The notes under the pieces were generated by a model. It was not told the DNA's origin and searched no databases. It was given only the letters and a program-made list of their open reading frames with translations. Below are positions 21,560 to 28,260 of a DNA stretch of 31,667 bases, one piece after another; positions within the stretch are counted from its first letter, which is position 1; each line of letters opens with the position of its first letter. The position numbers and the translations under genes are program-made. Origin of the DNA: JANNNX01 sp031398745 (GTDB lineage: Bacteria > Actinomycetota > Acidimicrobiia > Acidimicrobiales > CADCSY01); assembly GCA_031398745.1 (NCBI GenBank), contig JANNNX010000049.1, positions 1 through 31,667 on the forward strand. The letters are read 5' to 3'.

Positions 21560-22765
21560 TCAGGCACTGGCGAGGGCCGGCTCGGGCGACGGGGCTGCGG
21601 GCTCGTCTCGGTCGACCCCTTCGGGGTTTCGGGGCCAGAGGCAACGAAGGGCGAACGAGCCCAGCCAGGCGAAGCGCAGGATGTCGTTGACCAGGATCAC
21701 CGCCAGACGATGGTCGCGGAGGCTGTCGTCCCGGATCTCGAACAGGACGACGAAGAGCACGACATCGAGGACGCTGAGAGCCCACCACCGTCGCCAGGTC
21801 ACACCCAGCAGCGGGAGGAAGGCCAGGAGCCACAGGTCGTACTGAGCCGAGTAGACCTTGCTGCCGAGCAAGAAGACCACGGTGGCTGCGGCGCAGGCCG
21901 CCACCGGGGTGGTTCGGCCCCGGAGGACTCGGGTCACGACCAGGAGGGTGCCGGCCACCACCACCACGCCGGCGCCCAGGTTGACCAGGCGGACGGCATT
22001 CGCCGGGTCGAGCCACAGGTCGAAGCCCCGGTCGCGGATGACGAAGTGCCAGAGCGTCTCGCGGGTGGGTAGGCGGCCGCGGTGGAAGTCGTAGGCGTAG
22101 GCCCAGCCGGGCGGGTCGGCCAGGAGCACCGGCAGGTTCAGGCCGAGGTTGACCGCGACGGCCGGCCAGGCCAGGCGCCAGATGCCCCGTCGGTCGCCGA
22201 CCGACCAGCGATGCGCAGCCAGCACCAGGAGGTACAGCGCGGGATACCACTTGGTGGCCGTGCCGAGGCCGAGGAGGAGGCCGGCCAGCTCGTAGGAGCC
22301 GCGTCCGTAGACGAGCACGCCGCCGATGGCCGGGGCCACCGCGAAGAGATCCCAGTTGTGGAAGGCGTAGAGCCCGAGGGTGGGCGACGCCGCCCACATG
22401 AGCGCCCGCGAGGCGCAGCGGGTGAACAGCATGTGCGTCACCAGCAGGGCGGCGCCGCCGGCCGCCACTCCGGTCACCAGCAGCGTCGCCGTGGGAGAGG
22501 CCGCCACCCAGCTGACGGCCCACATCATCAGCCCCAGGAGCACGGGGTACTCGAGGGGGCGATCGACGAACGGGGGGTGATGGGGGCGGATGCCGCGCTC
22601 GTCGAAGAGGCGCCAGATGTCGCTGCGCCGGGCCGGCCCGAAGAGGGGCTCGGGCCCCAGGAGCAGGAGGGCGCCGACCGCGAGGGTCAGGAGGGTGACG
22701 GCCAGGAGGCGGCGCTCGGCCGGGCGGAGTCGACCCCACCAGGTGGTGCCGGGGGGGAGGACCAC
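21560..22765 (-). CDS. GT87-like (DUF2029) membrane glycosyltransferase
   Basis: A 401-residue membrane protein with about ten hydrophobic helices. It resembles polyprenol-phosphate-dependent mannosyltransferases of the GT87/GT-C class: an acidic motif in the first external loop (ARRSDIWRLFDERG), RPLEYPVL, HNWDLFAVAP and TATKWYPALYLLVL, which matches the Lys-x-x-Pro segment of the family. GT-C enzymes glycosylate lipids or proteins on the outer face of the membrane. The acceptor is unknown. The GTG at 22765 is preceded by TACGTT with an 8-nt gap and sits only 35 nt from the divergent zwf start. A C-terminal cytoplasmic tail is Pro/Ala-rich. Confidence 0.75.
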   Translation of the reverse strand: MVLPPGTTWWGRLRPAERRLLAVTLLTLAVGALLLLGPEPLFGPARRSDIWRLFDERGIRPHHPPFVDRPLEYPVLLGLMMWAVSWVAASPTATLLVTGVAAGGAALLVTHMLFTRCASRALMWAASPTLGLYAFHNWDLFAVAPAIGGVLVYGRGSYELAGLLLGLGTATKWYPALYLLVLAAHRWSVGDRRGIWRLAWPAVAVNLGLNLPVLLADPPGWAYAYDFHRGRLPTRETLWHFVIRDRGFDLWLDPANAVRLVNLGAGVVVVAGTLLVVTRVLRGRTTPVAACAAATVVFLLGSKVYSAQYDLWLLAFLPLLGVTWRRWWALSVLDVVLFVVLFEIRDDSLRDHRLAVILVNDILRFAWLGSFALRCLWPRNPEGVDRDEPAAPSPEPALASA

Positions 22766-22773
22766 GAGGAGGC

Positions 22774-22779
22774 AACGTA
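22774..22779 (-). promoter_or_regulatory. -10 box TACGTT, leaderless start of the GT87-like gene
   Basis: Minus-strand TACGTT ends 8 nt before the GTG at 22765. Confidence 0.5.
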
Positions 22780-22788
22780 GCCACCCTC

Positions 22789-22794
22789 TACCCT
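22789..22794 (+). promoter_or_regulatory. -10 box TACCCT, leaderless start of zwf
   Basis: TACCCT ends 6 nt before the GTG at 22801. It lies only 9 nt from the opposing -10 box of the glycosyltransferase. Confidence 0.55.
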
Positions 22795-22800
22795 TCGCTG

Positions 22801-24243
22801 GTGACCGCGTTGCCGCTCCCGGCCGAGCCCGCGGACCCCACCGAGGCCGATGCCCTGGTTCTCTTCGGCGTCACCGGCGACCTGGCCCGAAAGAAGCTGT
22901 TCCCGGCGGTGTACCACCTCGCGGAGCGAGGCGACTTAGCCCCCGAGCGGCCCATCGTCGGGGTGGCGTCGTCGGTCTGGACCACCGACGAGCTGCGCTC
23001 CCGGGCCCGGGAAAGCCTCGACGAGCACCACGTGGCGGTCGACGAGGAGGTCTTCGCCCGGCTGGCGGCGTCGATGTCCTATGTGCAGGGGGACTACCGC
23101 TCGCCCGCGACCTATGAGCAGTTGGCGGTCGTGCTCGGCGAAGCCCAGCTCCCACTCGTCTATCTGGCCGTACCGCCCGAGCTGTTCGACGACGTGGTCC
23201 AGGGGCTCCGCGGGGTCCGGCTCAACGAGCGGGCCCGGATCGTGGTCGAGAAGCCCTTCGGTCGCGACCTGCGCTCTGCCCGCGAGCTCTCGGCTTGCCT
23301 GGCCGATGCCTTCCCCGAGGAGCGCATCTACCGCATCGACCACTACCTGGGGAAGGAGTCGGTCGAGAACCTTCTCGTCTTCCGGTTCGGCAACTCGCTG
23401 CTCGAACCGGTCTGGAACCGCAACTACGTGCACAGCGTCCAGGTGACCTTGGCCGAGACGTTCGGCGTCGAGGGCCGGGGCCGGTTCTACGAGACGGTGG
23501 GCGCGCTGCGGGACGTGGTGCAGAACCACGCCCTCCAGGTGGTCACCCTGCTGGCCATGGAGCCGCCGGCGGCAGCCGACGCCGATGCCCTGCTCGACGA
23601 GCGGGCCAAGGTCATGAAGGCCATGCGGCCCCTCGACCCGGCCAAGGTCGAGCGGGGCCAATACCTCGACTACCGCCACGAGGAGGGCGTGGACCCGGCT
23701 TCGCCGGTCGAGACGTTCGTGGCCATGCAGCTCGAGATCGACTCGTGGCGATGGGCCGGGGTGCCGTTCCTGGTCCGGGCCGGAAAGCGCCTGGCGGCGA
23801 CCGTGACCGAGTGCGTGGTGACCTTCAAGGCACCGCCCCGGCTCCTGTTCTCCCACGACGGCCAGGCCCAGCCGTCGGCCAACAAGCTGGTCTTCCGGCT
23901 GGGAGGCGACGAGGGAGTGACCCTCCAGCTGCAGGCCAAGGCCCCGGGTGACGACCTCGTCACCCGGTCGGTGGACCTCGACGTCTCCTTCGACCGGGCT
24001 CTCGGACCCCGCCAGGAGGCTTACGAGCGGCTCCTGTTCGACGCCATCGAAGGCGATCGTCGCCGGTTCTCCCGGGTCGACGTCGTCGACGCCGCCTGGA
24101 GGGTGGTGCAGCCGGTGCTCGACCGGCCCCCGCCGCTGCACTTCTACGAGCCCGGCACCTGGGGGCCGCAGGAGGCCGACGAGCTGGCCGCGCCGCTGGG
24201 CGGCTGGCATGACCCGCCCCCACTCAGCGACGCCGCGACCTGA
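22801..24243 (+). CDS. zwf: glucose-6-phosphate dehydrogenase
   Basis: A 480-residue enzyme that oxidises glucose 6-phosphate to 6-phosphogluconolactone with NAD(P)+, the entry to the oxidative pentose phosphate pathway. The coenzyme motif FGVTGDLARKKLFPA is at about residues 22-36, VEKPFGRDL follows, and the substrate motif RIDHYLGKE is at 178-186, including the catalytic His. EVWNRN-like EPVWNRNYV and VRAGKRLA are also typical. Usual neighbours (tal, tkt, opcA, pgl) are absent here, so the gene appears to stand alone. The start is set by the -10 box 6 nt upstream. Confidence 0.93.
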   Translation: MTALPLPAEPADPTEADALVLFGVTGDLARKKLFPAVYHLAERGDLAPERPIVGVASSVWTTDELRSRARESLDEHHVAVDEEVFARLAASMSYVQGDYRSPATYEQLAVVLGEAQLPLVYLAVPPELFDDVVQGLRGVRLNERARIVVEKPFGRDLRSARELSACLADAFPEERIYRIDHYLGKESVENLLVFRFGNSLLEPVWNRNYVHSVQVTLAETFGVEGRGRFYETVGALRDVVQNHALQVVTLLAMEPPAAADADALLDERAKVMKAMRPLDPAKVERGQYLDYRHEEGVDPASPVETFVAMQLEIDSWRWAGVPFLVRAGKRLAATVTECVVTFKAPPRLLFSHDGQAQPSANKLVFRLGGDEGVTLQLQAKAPGDDLVTRSVDLDVSFDRALGPRQEAYERLLFDAIEGDRRRFSRVDVVDAAWRVVQPVLDRPPPLHFYEPGTWGPQEADELAAPLGGWHDPPPLSDAAT

Positions 24244-24273
24244 GCGCCGGCCACCGCCGGGCCTCGGAGGGTC

Positions 24274-25542
24274 TCAGGCGCTGACTCGGGCGCCGGGCTC
24301 GGGGATGACCCGGGCGAGCGCGGCGGCGGCCTTGTAGGCCAGCTCGGCCGGGCCCAGCTCGTCGGGCCGCAGGAGGTTGGCCATGATGCGCAGCACCCAC
24401 TCCATGAGGCTCCGCGAGCGCATCCCGACCCGGGTCAGCTCGCGCATCAACGTCGGCTGGCCGATCACCTGGGCGAAGAGTCGGGCCACCTTGAAGTACA
24501 GGCCGTACTCGCGGTCGATGGTGTCGGTGTAGCGCTGGAGGGCCAGGCCGCTCCCGGTGACCAGTGCCTCGTGTACGACGTCGGCCGCCAGCCGTCCGGT
24601 CTCGTAGGCGTAATCGATGCCCTCGCCGTTGAACGGGTTCACCGACCCGGCGGCGTCGCCGACCACCAGCCAGTTGGGGCCCATCCGGGGCCCGACCGAG
24701 CCCGCCATCGGTAGCCGCCCACCGGTGGGCTCGCTGCAGCGGCTCTCCGGGCTGATTCCCCAGTGGGCCGGAGCGGTTTCGGCGTAGGCCGCCAGCAGAG
24801 TGGACGTGTTGACCGAGGTGTAGTCCCGGAAGGTCGAGAGGAGGCCGACCCCGACGTTGACCGTCCCGTCGCCCACCGGGAAGATCCAGCCGTAGCCGGG
24901 CAGGACGTTGCCGTTGCGGTCCCGCAGGTCGAGGCAGCTCTCGATGAACGGGTCGTCGTGCTCCGCGCTCTCGTAGTAGCCCCGGATGGCCATGCCCTGG
25001 GGGAGGCGACGGTTGCGGGTGGTCCCGAGCGCCCGGCCGAAGCGGGAGTTGGCGCCGTCGGCGACGACCACGTAGCGGGCCCGGATCTCCTCGATGGTGC
25101 CCTTGGCGGTGTCTCGCACCACCGCCCCCGCTACCAGTCCGTGCTCGTAGAGCGGGGCCACGGCCTCGACGCCCTGGCGGAGCTCGGCCCCTTGGGCCAC
25201 TGCGTGGTCGGCCACCAGCTGGTCGAGGTCCCGCCGGCGCACCACGTAGCCGTAGGGGGGGAAGTCGGGGTGCTCGGGCCACGGGAGCTCGAGCGTGATC
25301 CCGTGGGCGATGGCTCGGAGCCCGTCGTAGCGGTGGTGGGCGGCGATCTGGTCCTCGATGCCCATGTCCTGGAGTTGGCGGACGGCCCGTGGCGTGAGGC
25401 CGTCGCCACAGGTCTTCTCCCGGGGGAAGCGCTTGCGCTCGACAGCGACCACGTCGCGGCCGGCGGCCGCCAGCCATCGGCTGGTGGCCGACCCGGCGGG
25501 TCCCCCGCCGATGACCAGTACCTCTCGGCGAGCGGGGGTCAC
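24274..25542 (-). CDS. geranylgeranyl reductase-family FAD protein, probable menaquinone reductase (MenJ-like)
   Basis: A 422-residue flavoprotein of the geranylgeranyl reductase family. The N-terminal FAD motif is VLVIGGGPAGSATSRWLA (about 8-25), then RKRFPREKTCGDGLTPRAV (the family's conserved Cys-Gly-Asp-Gly segment), PYGYVVRRRDLD, and the second FAD motif GDAAGSVNPFNGEGIDYAYETG. In mycobacteria MenJ of this family saturates one isoprene of menaquinone. The position 6 nt after a cytochrome c gene and divergent from a menaquinol reductase operon supports that role here, though archaeal-type lipid saturation is the alternative. The GTG start has no Shine-Dalgarno site, so it probably relies on coupling. 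Confidence 0.82.
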   Translation of the reverse strand: MTPARREVLVIGGGPAGSATSRWLAAAGRDVVAVERKRFPREKTCGDGLTPRAVRQLQDMGIEDQIAAHHRYDGLRAIAHGITLELPWPEHPDFPPYGYVVRRRDLDQLVADHAVAQGAELRQGVEAVAPLYEHGLVAGAVVRDTAKGTIEEIRARYVVVADGANSRFGRALGTTRNRRLPQGMAIRGYYESAEHDDPFIESCLDLRDRNGNVLPGYGWIFPVGDGTVNVGVGLLSTFRDYTSVNTSTLLAAYAETAPAHWGISPESRCSEPTGGRLPMAGSVGPRMGPNWLVVGDAAGSVNPFNGEGIDYAYETGRLAADVVHEALVTGSGLALQRYTDTIDREYGLYFKVARLFAQVIGQPTLMRELTRVGMRSRSLMEWVLRIMANLLRPDELGPAELAYKAAAALARVIPEPGARVSA

Positions 25543-25548
25543 GGAGGG

Positions 25549-26301
25549 CTAGTGGTCGGCGCCGGACCCGCCGCCGGAGCCGCCGCCCTCGGGCATGACC
25601 CCGCCGTTGTCGGCCAGGAGTTGCTCGGGGGTCTGCTCCTCGAGGATCTCGCGCTCGTAGCGGACCACCGCGAGGATCTCCTCCTCGGTCAAGGTCTCGC
25701 CGAAGGCGGGCATGTTCGAGCCGTTGTAGCTACCGGCGACCCGCTGACCGCCCTCACGGTCGGCATCGCCGTAGCCGTTGCCCTGACCCACACCCTCGGT
25801 GCCGATCGCGACCCACTCGATGTGGGCGTCGCGCTCGCCGACCGGGAAAGTCTTGAGCACCTCGCCGCCCGAGATGGCTCGGCCCTGGCCACCCCCACCG
25901 TCCTGGCCGTGACAGCCCGCGCACTGCGACTCGTAGAGCGCCTTGCCCTCGATGAGCTGGGGGTCGGTGATGGTCCGAGGCGGCACGGTCATCGCCCCGG
26001 CGTAGAGGAGGGCCCAGAAGGGCAGCACCGCGAGCGCTCCGACCACGTAGGTCGGCAGGCGCTTGCGGCGCAGGGCGGCCTGGACGGGTCGGGGGAGGAC
26101 GACCGGGGGGGCCGCCTCCGGTTCGGTGGCCGGGACGGCCACTGCGCCGCCGGTCGCGGCGACCGCAGCGGCCGGGACCGCCGGGCTGGCGGCGGCATCA
26201 CCGTCACCCGGGGCCTCGCTCCCGCTGTCTGCTCCACCGTCGCCGAGCGCGGCGCGTCGGTCGCGTGAGCGGCGCAGCAGGTGCTCGGGAATCTCGGTCA
26301 T
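25549..26301 (-). CDS. membrane-anchored monoheme cytochrome c
   Basis: A 250-residue protein. The N terminus is MTEIPEHL followed by a basic stretch and an Ala/Pro-rich linker to about residue 75. One membrane helix (about 83-104) follows, and then an external cytochrome c domain with the heme site CAGCH (Cys127, Cys130, His131). SNMPAFG supplies the probable Met ligand. The tail is Gly-rich. It may carry electrons between the quinol reductase encoded divergently and a terminal oxidase. GGAGGG lies 3 nt before the ATG. The first eight residues are identical to those of the cytochrome b subunit IV gene in this window. Confidence 0.88.
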   Translation of the reverse strand: MTEIPEHLLRRSRDRRAALGDGGADSGSEAPGDGDAAASPAVPAAAVAATGGAVAVPATEPEAAPPVVLPRPVQAALRRKRLPTYVVGALAVLPFWALLYAGAMTVPPRTITDPQLIEGKALYESQCAGCHGQDGGGGQGRAISGGEVLKTFPVGERDAHIEWVAIGTEGVGQGNGYGDADREGGQRVAGSYNGSNMPAFGETLTEEEILAVVRYEREILEEQTPEQLLADNGGVMPEGGGSGGGSGADH

Positions 26302-26368
26302 CGACCCTCCGGGGCGGCGGGAACCGACAGGGATGCGGCGTCGGTCGCCCGGTGTGCCGGGCCGGCGC

Positions 26369-26374
26369 AGACTA
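26369..26374 (-). promoter_or_regulatory. -10 box TAGTCT of the cytochrome c/menJ-like operon
   Basis: Minus-strand TAGTCT gives a predicted leader of about 60 nt with a Shine-Dalgarno site. A 5-bp hairpin (26348-26361) would lie at the very 5' end of the RNA. TAGGCT at 26383-26388 on the same strand is an alternative. Confidence 0.4.
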
Positions 26375-26444
26375 CGCGTTCGAGCCTAGGTGGACGCTGT
26401 TGGCGACGGCCAAGTCGCGCTCTGGCAGGCTCGGCAGAAGGCGG

Positions 26445-26462
26445 CCGGGGAGGGTTCCCCGG
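26445..26462. repeat. 7-bp perfect inverted repeat in the divergent respiratory promoter region
   Basis: CCGGGGA and TCCCCGG flank a 4-nt spacer in the 277-nt region between the cytochrome c and cytochrome bc operons. It could be an operator. The remainder of this region holds only the two promoters and the Rex-like site. Confidence 0.35.
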
Positions 26463-26532
26463 ATGTGTCGGCGCCCAAGGGCGGGTGCTAGACCTTGCCC
26501 GTCCTGCAACCGCTCCGGCCGCGCCGCGCCGG

Positions 26533-26538
26533 TAGGCT
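26533..26538 (+). promoter_or_regulatory. -10 box TAGGCT of the cytochrome bc operon
   Basis: TAGGCT ends 40 nt before the GTG at 26579. The predicted leader of about 34 nt includes GAAGGGAG. Confidence 0.5.
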
Positions 26539-26554
26539 GTGCAAAGTTTCACGA
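26537..26554. promoter_or_regulatory. Rex-operator-like site at the cytochrome bc operon start
   Basis: CTGTGCA-AAGT-TTCACGA matches the Rex consensus TTGTGAA-N4-TTCACAA at 11 of 14 defined positions with exact spacing. It overlaps the -10 box and the predicted transcription start, which fits repression. A rex gene lies 12 kb away in this window. Confidence 0.5.
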
Positions 26555-26578
26555 GCCCGCGAAGGGAGTCCGTCGCCC

Positions 26579-27007
26579 GTGGTCGCACTGGTCGTTTCGA
26601 TGGTCGCCCTGCTCCTGGGTGTCGGCCTGGTGCGCTGGGTCGGGCAGCGACGGCCGATCGGCACACCGACGACCTGGGGCGAGGCCATGGTCGGCGCGCT
26701 CTGGGTCTTCCTGCTCATGTTCCTGGCCTACGGCGTCGTTCCCCACCAGTGGCTCACCTGGGCCGACACCGAGCTCAGCTGGCGGTCCGACCGCTTCCTG
26801 GCCGGGCCGGGCGCCGTTCTCCTCGAGCTGCCGTTCGAGGTGAGCTACCGGGCGCTGCGCGACATCGTGGTGGTTGGCATCTACGGGGCTTTCATCGTCG
26901 GCCAGGTCGTGCTGTGGGCCCAGTGGCAGCGGCGGGGTCAGACCAAGGCGCCGGCCGCGCTCACCGCCACCTCGTCGTTCGGGCGTCCCCTGGTGAAGGG
27001 GGTCTGA
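26579..27007 (+). CDS. membrane protein of unknown function, first gene of the cytochrome bc operon
   Basis: A 142-residue protein with three predicted membrane helices (about 2-20, 37-57 and 103-124). The region between the last two is Trp-rich (HQWLTWADTELSWRSDRFL). It has no heme or metal-binding motif and no family is recognised. The GTG at 26579 was chosen because GAAGGGAG at 26561-26568 lies about 10 nt upstream and the first helix begins at once. Its place as the operon leader, 3 nt before the ferredoxin gene, suggests an accessory subunit or assembly factor of the quinol reductase. Confidence 0.72.
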   Translation: MVALVVSMVALLLGVGLVRWVGQRRPIGTPTTWGEAMVGALWVFLLMFLAYGVVPHQWLTWADTELSWRSDRFLAGPGAVLLELPFEVSYRALRDIVVVGIYGAFIVGQVVLWAQWQRRGQTKAPAALTATSSFGRPLVKGV

Positions 27008-27010
27008 GTC

Positions 27011-27424
27011 GTGGCTCGTAACGACGCCAACCCGGCGATGCCCTCGTTCCCAGGCGACTACACGCTGGCCGAGATCGATGCCGACACGCTGTCGAAGTCG
27101 GTCAAGCCCAAGCAGTTCCTTCACATCGACCAGGCCGAGTGCATCATGTGTGAGGGCTGTGTCGACATCTGCCCGTGGAAGTGCATCCACATGCTCTCGA
27201 CCGACGCCGTGGCCGAGGCGGTCAACACCGCCACGCCCGGCCTCGACCCCGAGGACCACGTGATCTTCGTGGTCGACGAGGATGTCTGCACCCGCTGCAG
27301 CCTCTGCGTCGACCGCTGCCCGACCGGCGTCATCATCATGGGCAAGGCCGGCGTGGCCGCCCGCGACGGCGACCAGCACCAGCGCGACAGCAGCCACGGC
27401 TACGCCTACGGCATGCGGTTCTAG
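27011..27424 (+). CDS. 2[4Fe-4S] ferredoxin-type protein
   Basis: A 137-residue soluble iron-sulfur protein. Two complete CxxCxxCxxxCP motifs are present: Cys44, 47, 50 and 54 (CIMCEGCVDICP) and Cys93, 96, 99 and 103 (CTRCSLCVDRCP). These predict two [4Fe-4S] clusters. The 30-residue spacing between the motifs is longer than in small clostridial ferredoxins and recalls membrane-complex ferredoxin subunits. A 36-residue N-terminal arm and a His/Gly/Tyr-rich tail flank the clusters. There is no signal peptide, so it faces the cytoplasm. It lies between an unknown membrane protein and cytochrome b in one operon, suggesting a docked electron-transfer subunit. Confidence 0.9.
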   Translation: MARNDANPAMPSFPGDYTLAEIDADTLSKSVKPKQFLHIDQAECIMCEGCVDICPWKCIHMLSTDAVAEAVNTATPGLDPEDHVIFVVDEDVCTRCSLCVDRCPTGVIIMGKAGVAARDGDQHQRDSSHGYAYGMRF

Positions 27425-27459
27425 GGACCTCCAGGGCCCCCGAGGAGCGAGACGGAGAC

Positions 27460-28248
27460 ATGGCGAGGACGTTCGACCGAAAGAGCCCGGGCGAGGCGGT
27501 GCGCGAGCGGATGACCAAGCTCGTCGATGCCGTGCAGGGCTCGCAGGCCTGGAGCTCGATCTTCCGGCCGGGCTCGATCTTCCGCAAGGGCTACACCGAC
27601 AGCCCCCGGAACCGGTCCGACGTCGTGATGAACTCGGTGCTCTACCACCTGCACCCGGTCAAGGTGAAGCGCCATGCGGTGAAGGTCAGCTACACCCTCT
27701 GCCTGGGCGGGCTGTCGTTCTTCCTGTTCATCCTGCTGACAGTCACCGGCATCTTCTTGATGTTCTTCTACCGGCCGACCGCAGCCGCGGCCTGGACCGA
27801 CATCAAGACCTTGCAGACGGCCGTGACCTTCGGGCTGCTGGTACGGAACATGCACCGGTGGGCGGCCCACCTGATGGTGCTGACCGTGTTCCTGCACATG
27901 GCCCGGGTCTTCTACCACGGGGCCTACAAGGCGCCGCGGGAGTTCAACTGGGTGATCGGCGTGATCCTGCTCACCCTGACCCTGCTGCTGTCGTTCACCG
28001 GCTACCTGCTGCCGTGGGACCAGCTCTCGCTGTGGGCGGTGACGGTCGGCACCAACATGATGGGTTACACCCCGGTGTTCGGTGACCAGGTCCGTTTCGT
28101 GCTCCTCGGCGGCGCCGAGATCGGCTCCGAGACCTTGCTTCGCTGGTACGTCCTGCACGTCCTGATGCTCCCGTTCGTGATCGTCATCTTCATGGCGATC
28201 CACTTCTGGCGGGTGCGCAAGGACGGCGGCATCTCCGGACCGCTGTAG
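27460..28248 (+). CDS. cytochrome b6-type subunit of a menaquinol:cytochrome c reductase
   Basis: A 262-residue N-terminal-half cytochrome b with four membrane helices, split from subunit IV as in b6f-type complexes. Heme ligands are His132 and His146 (helix B, 14 apart) and His233 and His248 (helix D, 15 apart, the b6f-type spacing). PWDQ and the closing GGISGPL also match b6. Cys81 in CLGGLSFFLF aligns without gaps to the b6 cysteine that covalently binds heme c(i), with the same 22 residues to the YRP that follows. A 50-residue cytoplasmic N-terminal extension is unlike plant b6. GGAG precedes the ATG at 27460 closely, and GAGGAG lies 12 nt upstream. Confidence 0.92.
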   Translation: MARTFDRKSPGEAVRERMTKLVDAVQGSQAWSSIFRPGSIFRKGYTDSPRNRSDVVMNSVLYHLHPVKVKRHAVKVSYTLCLGGLSFFLFILLTVTGIFLMFFYRPTAAAAWTDIKTLQTAVTFGLLVRNMHRWAAHLMVLTVFLHMARVFYHGAYKAPREFNWVIGVILLTLTLLLSFTGYLLPWDQLSLWAVTVGTNMMGYTPVFGDQVRFVLLGGAEIGSETLLRWYVLHVLMLPFVIVIFMAIHFWRVRKDGGISGPL

Positions 28249-28260
28249 GGAGGGAGACAC

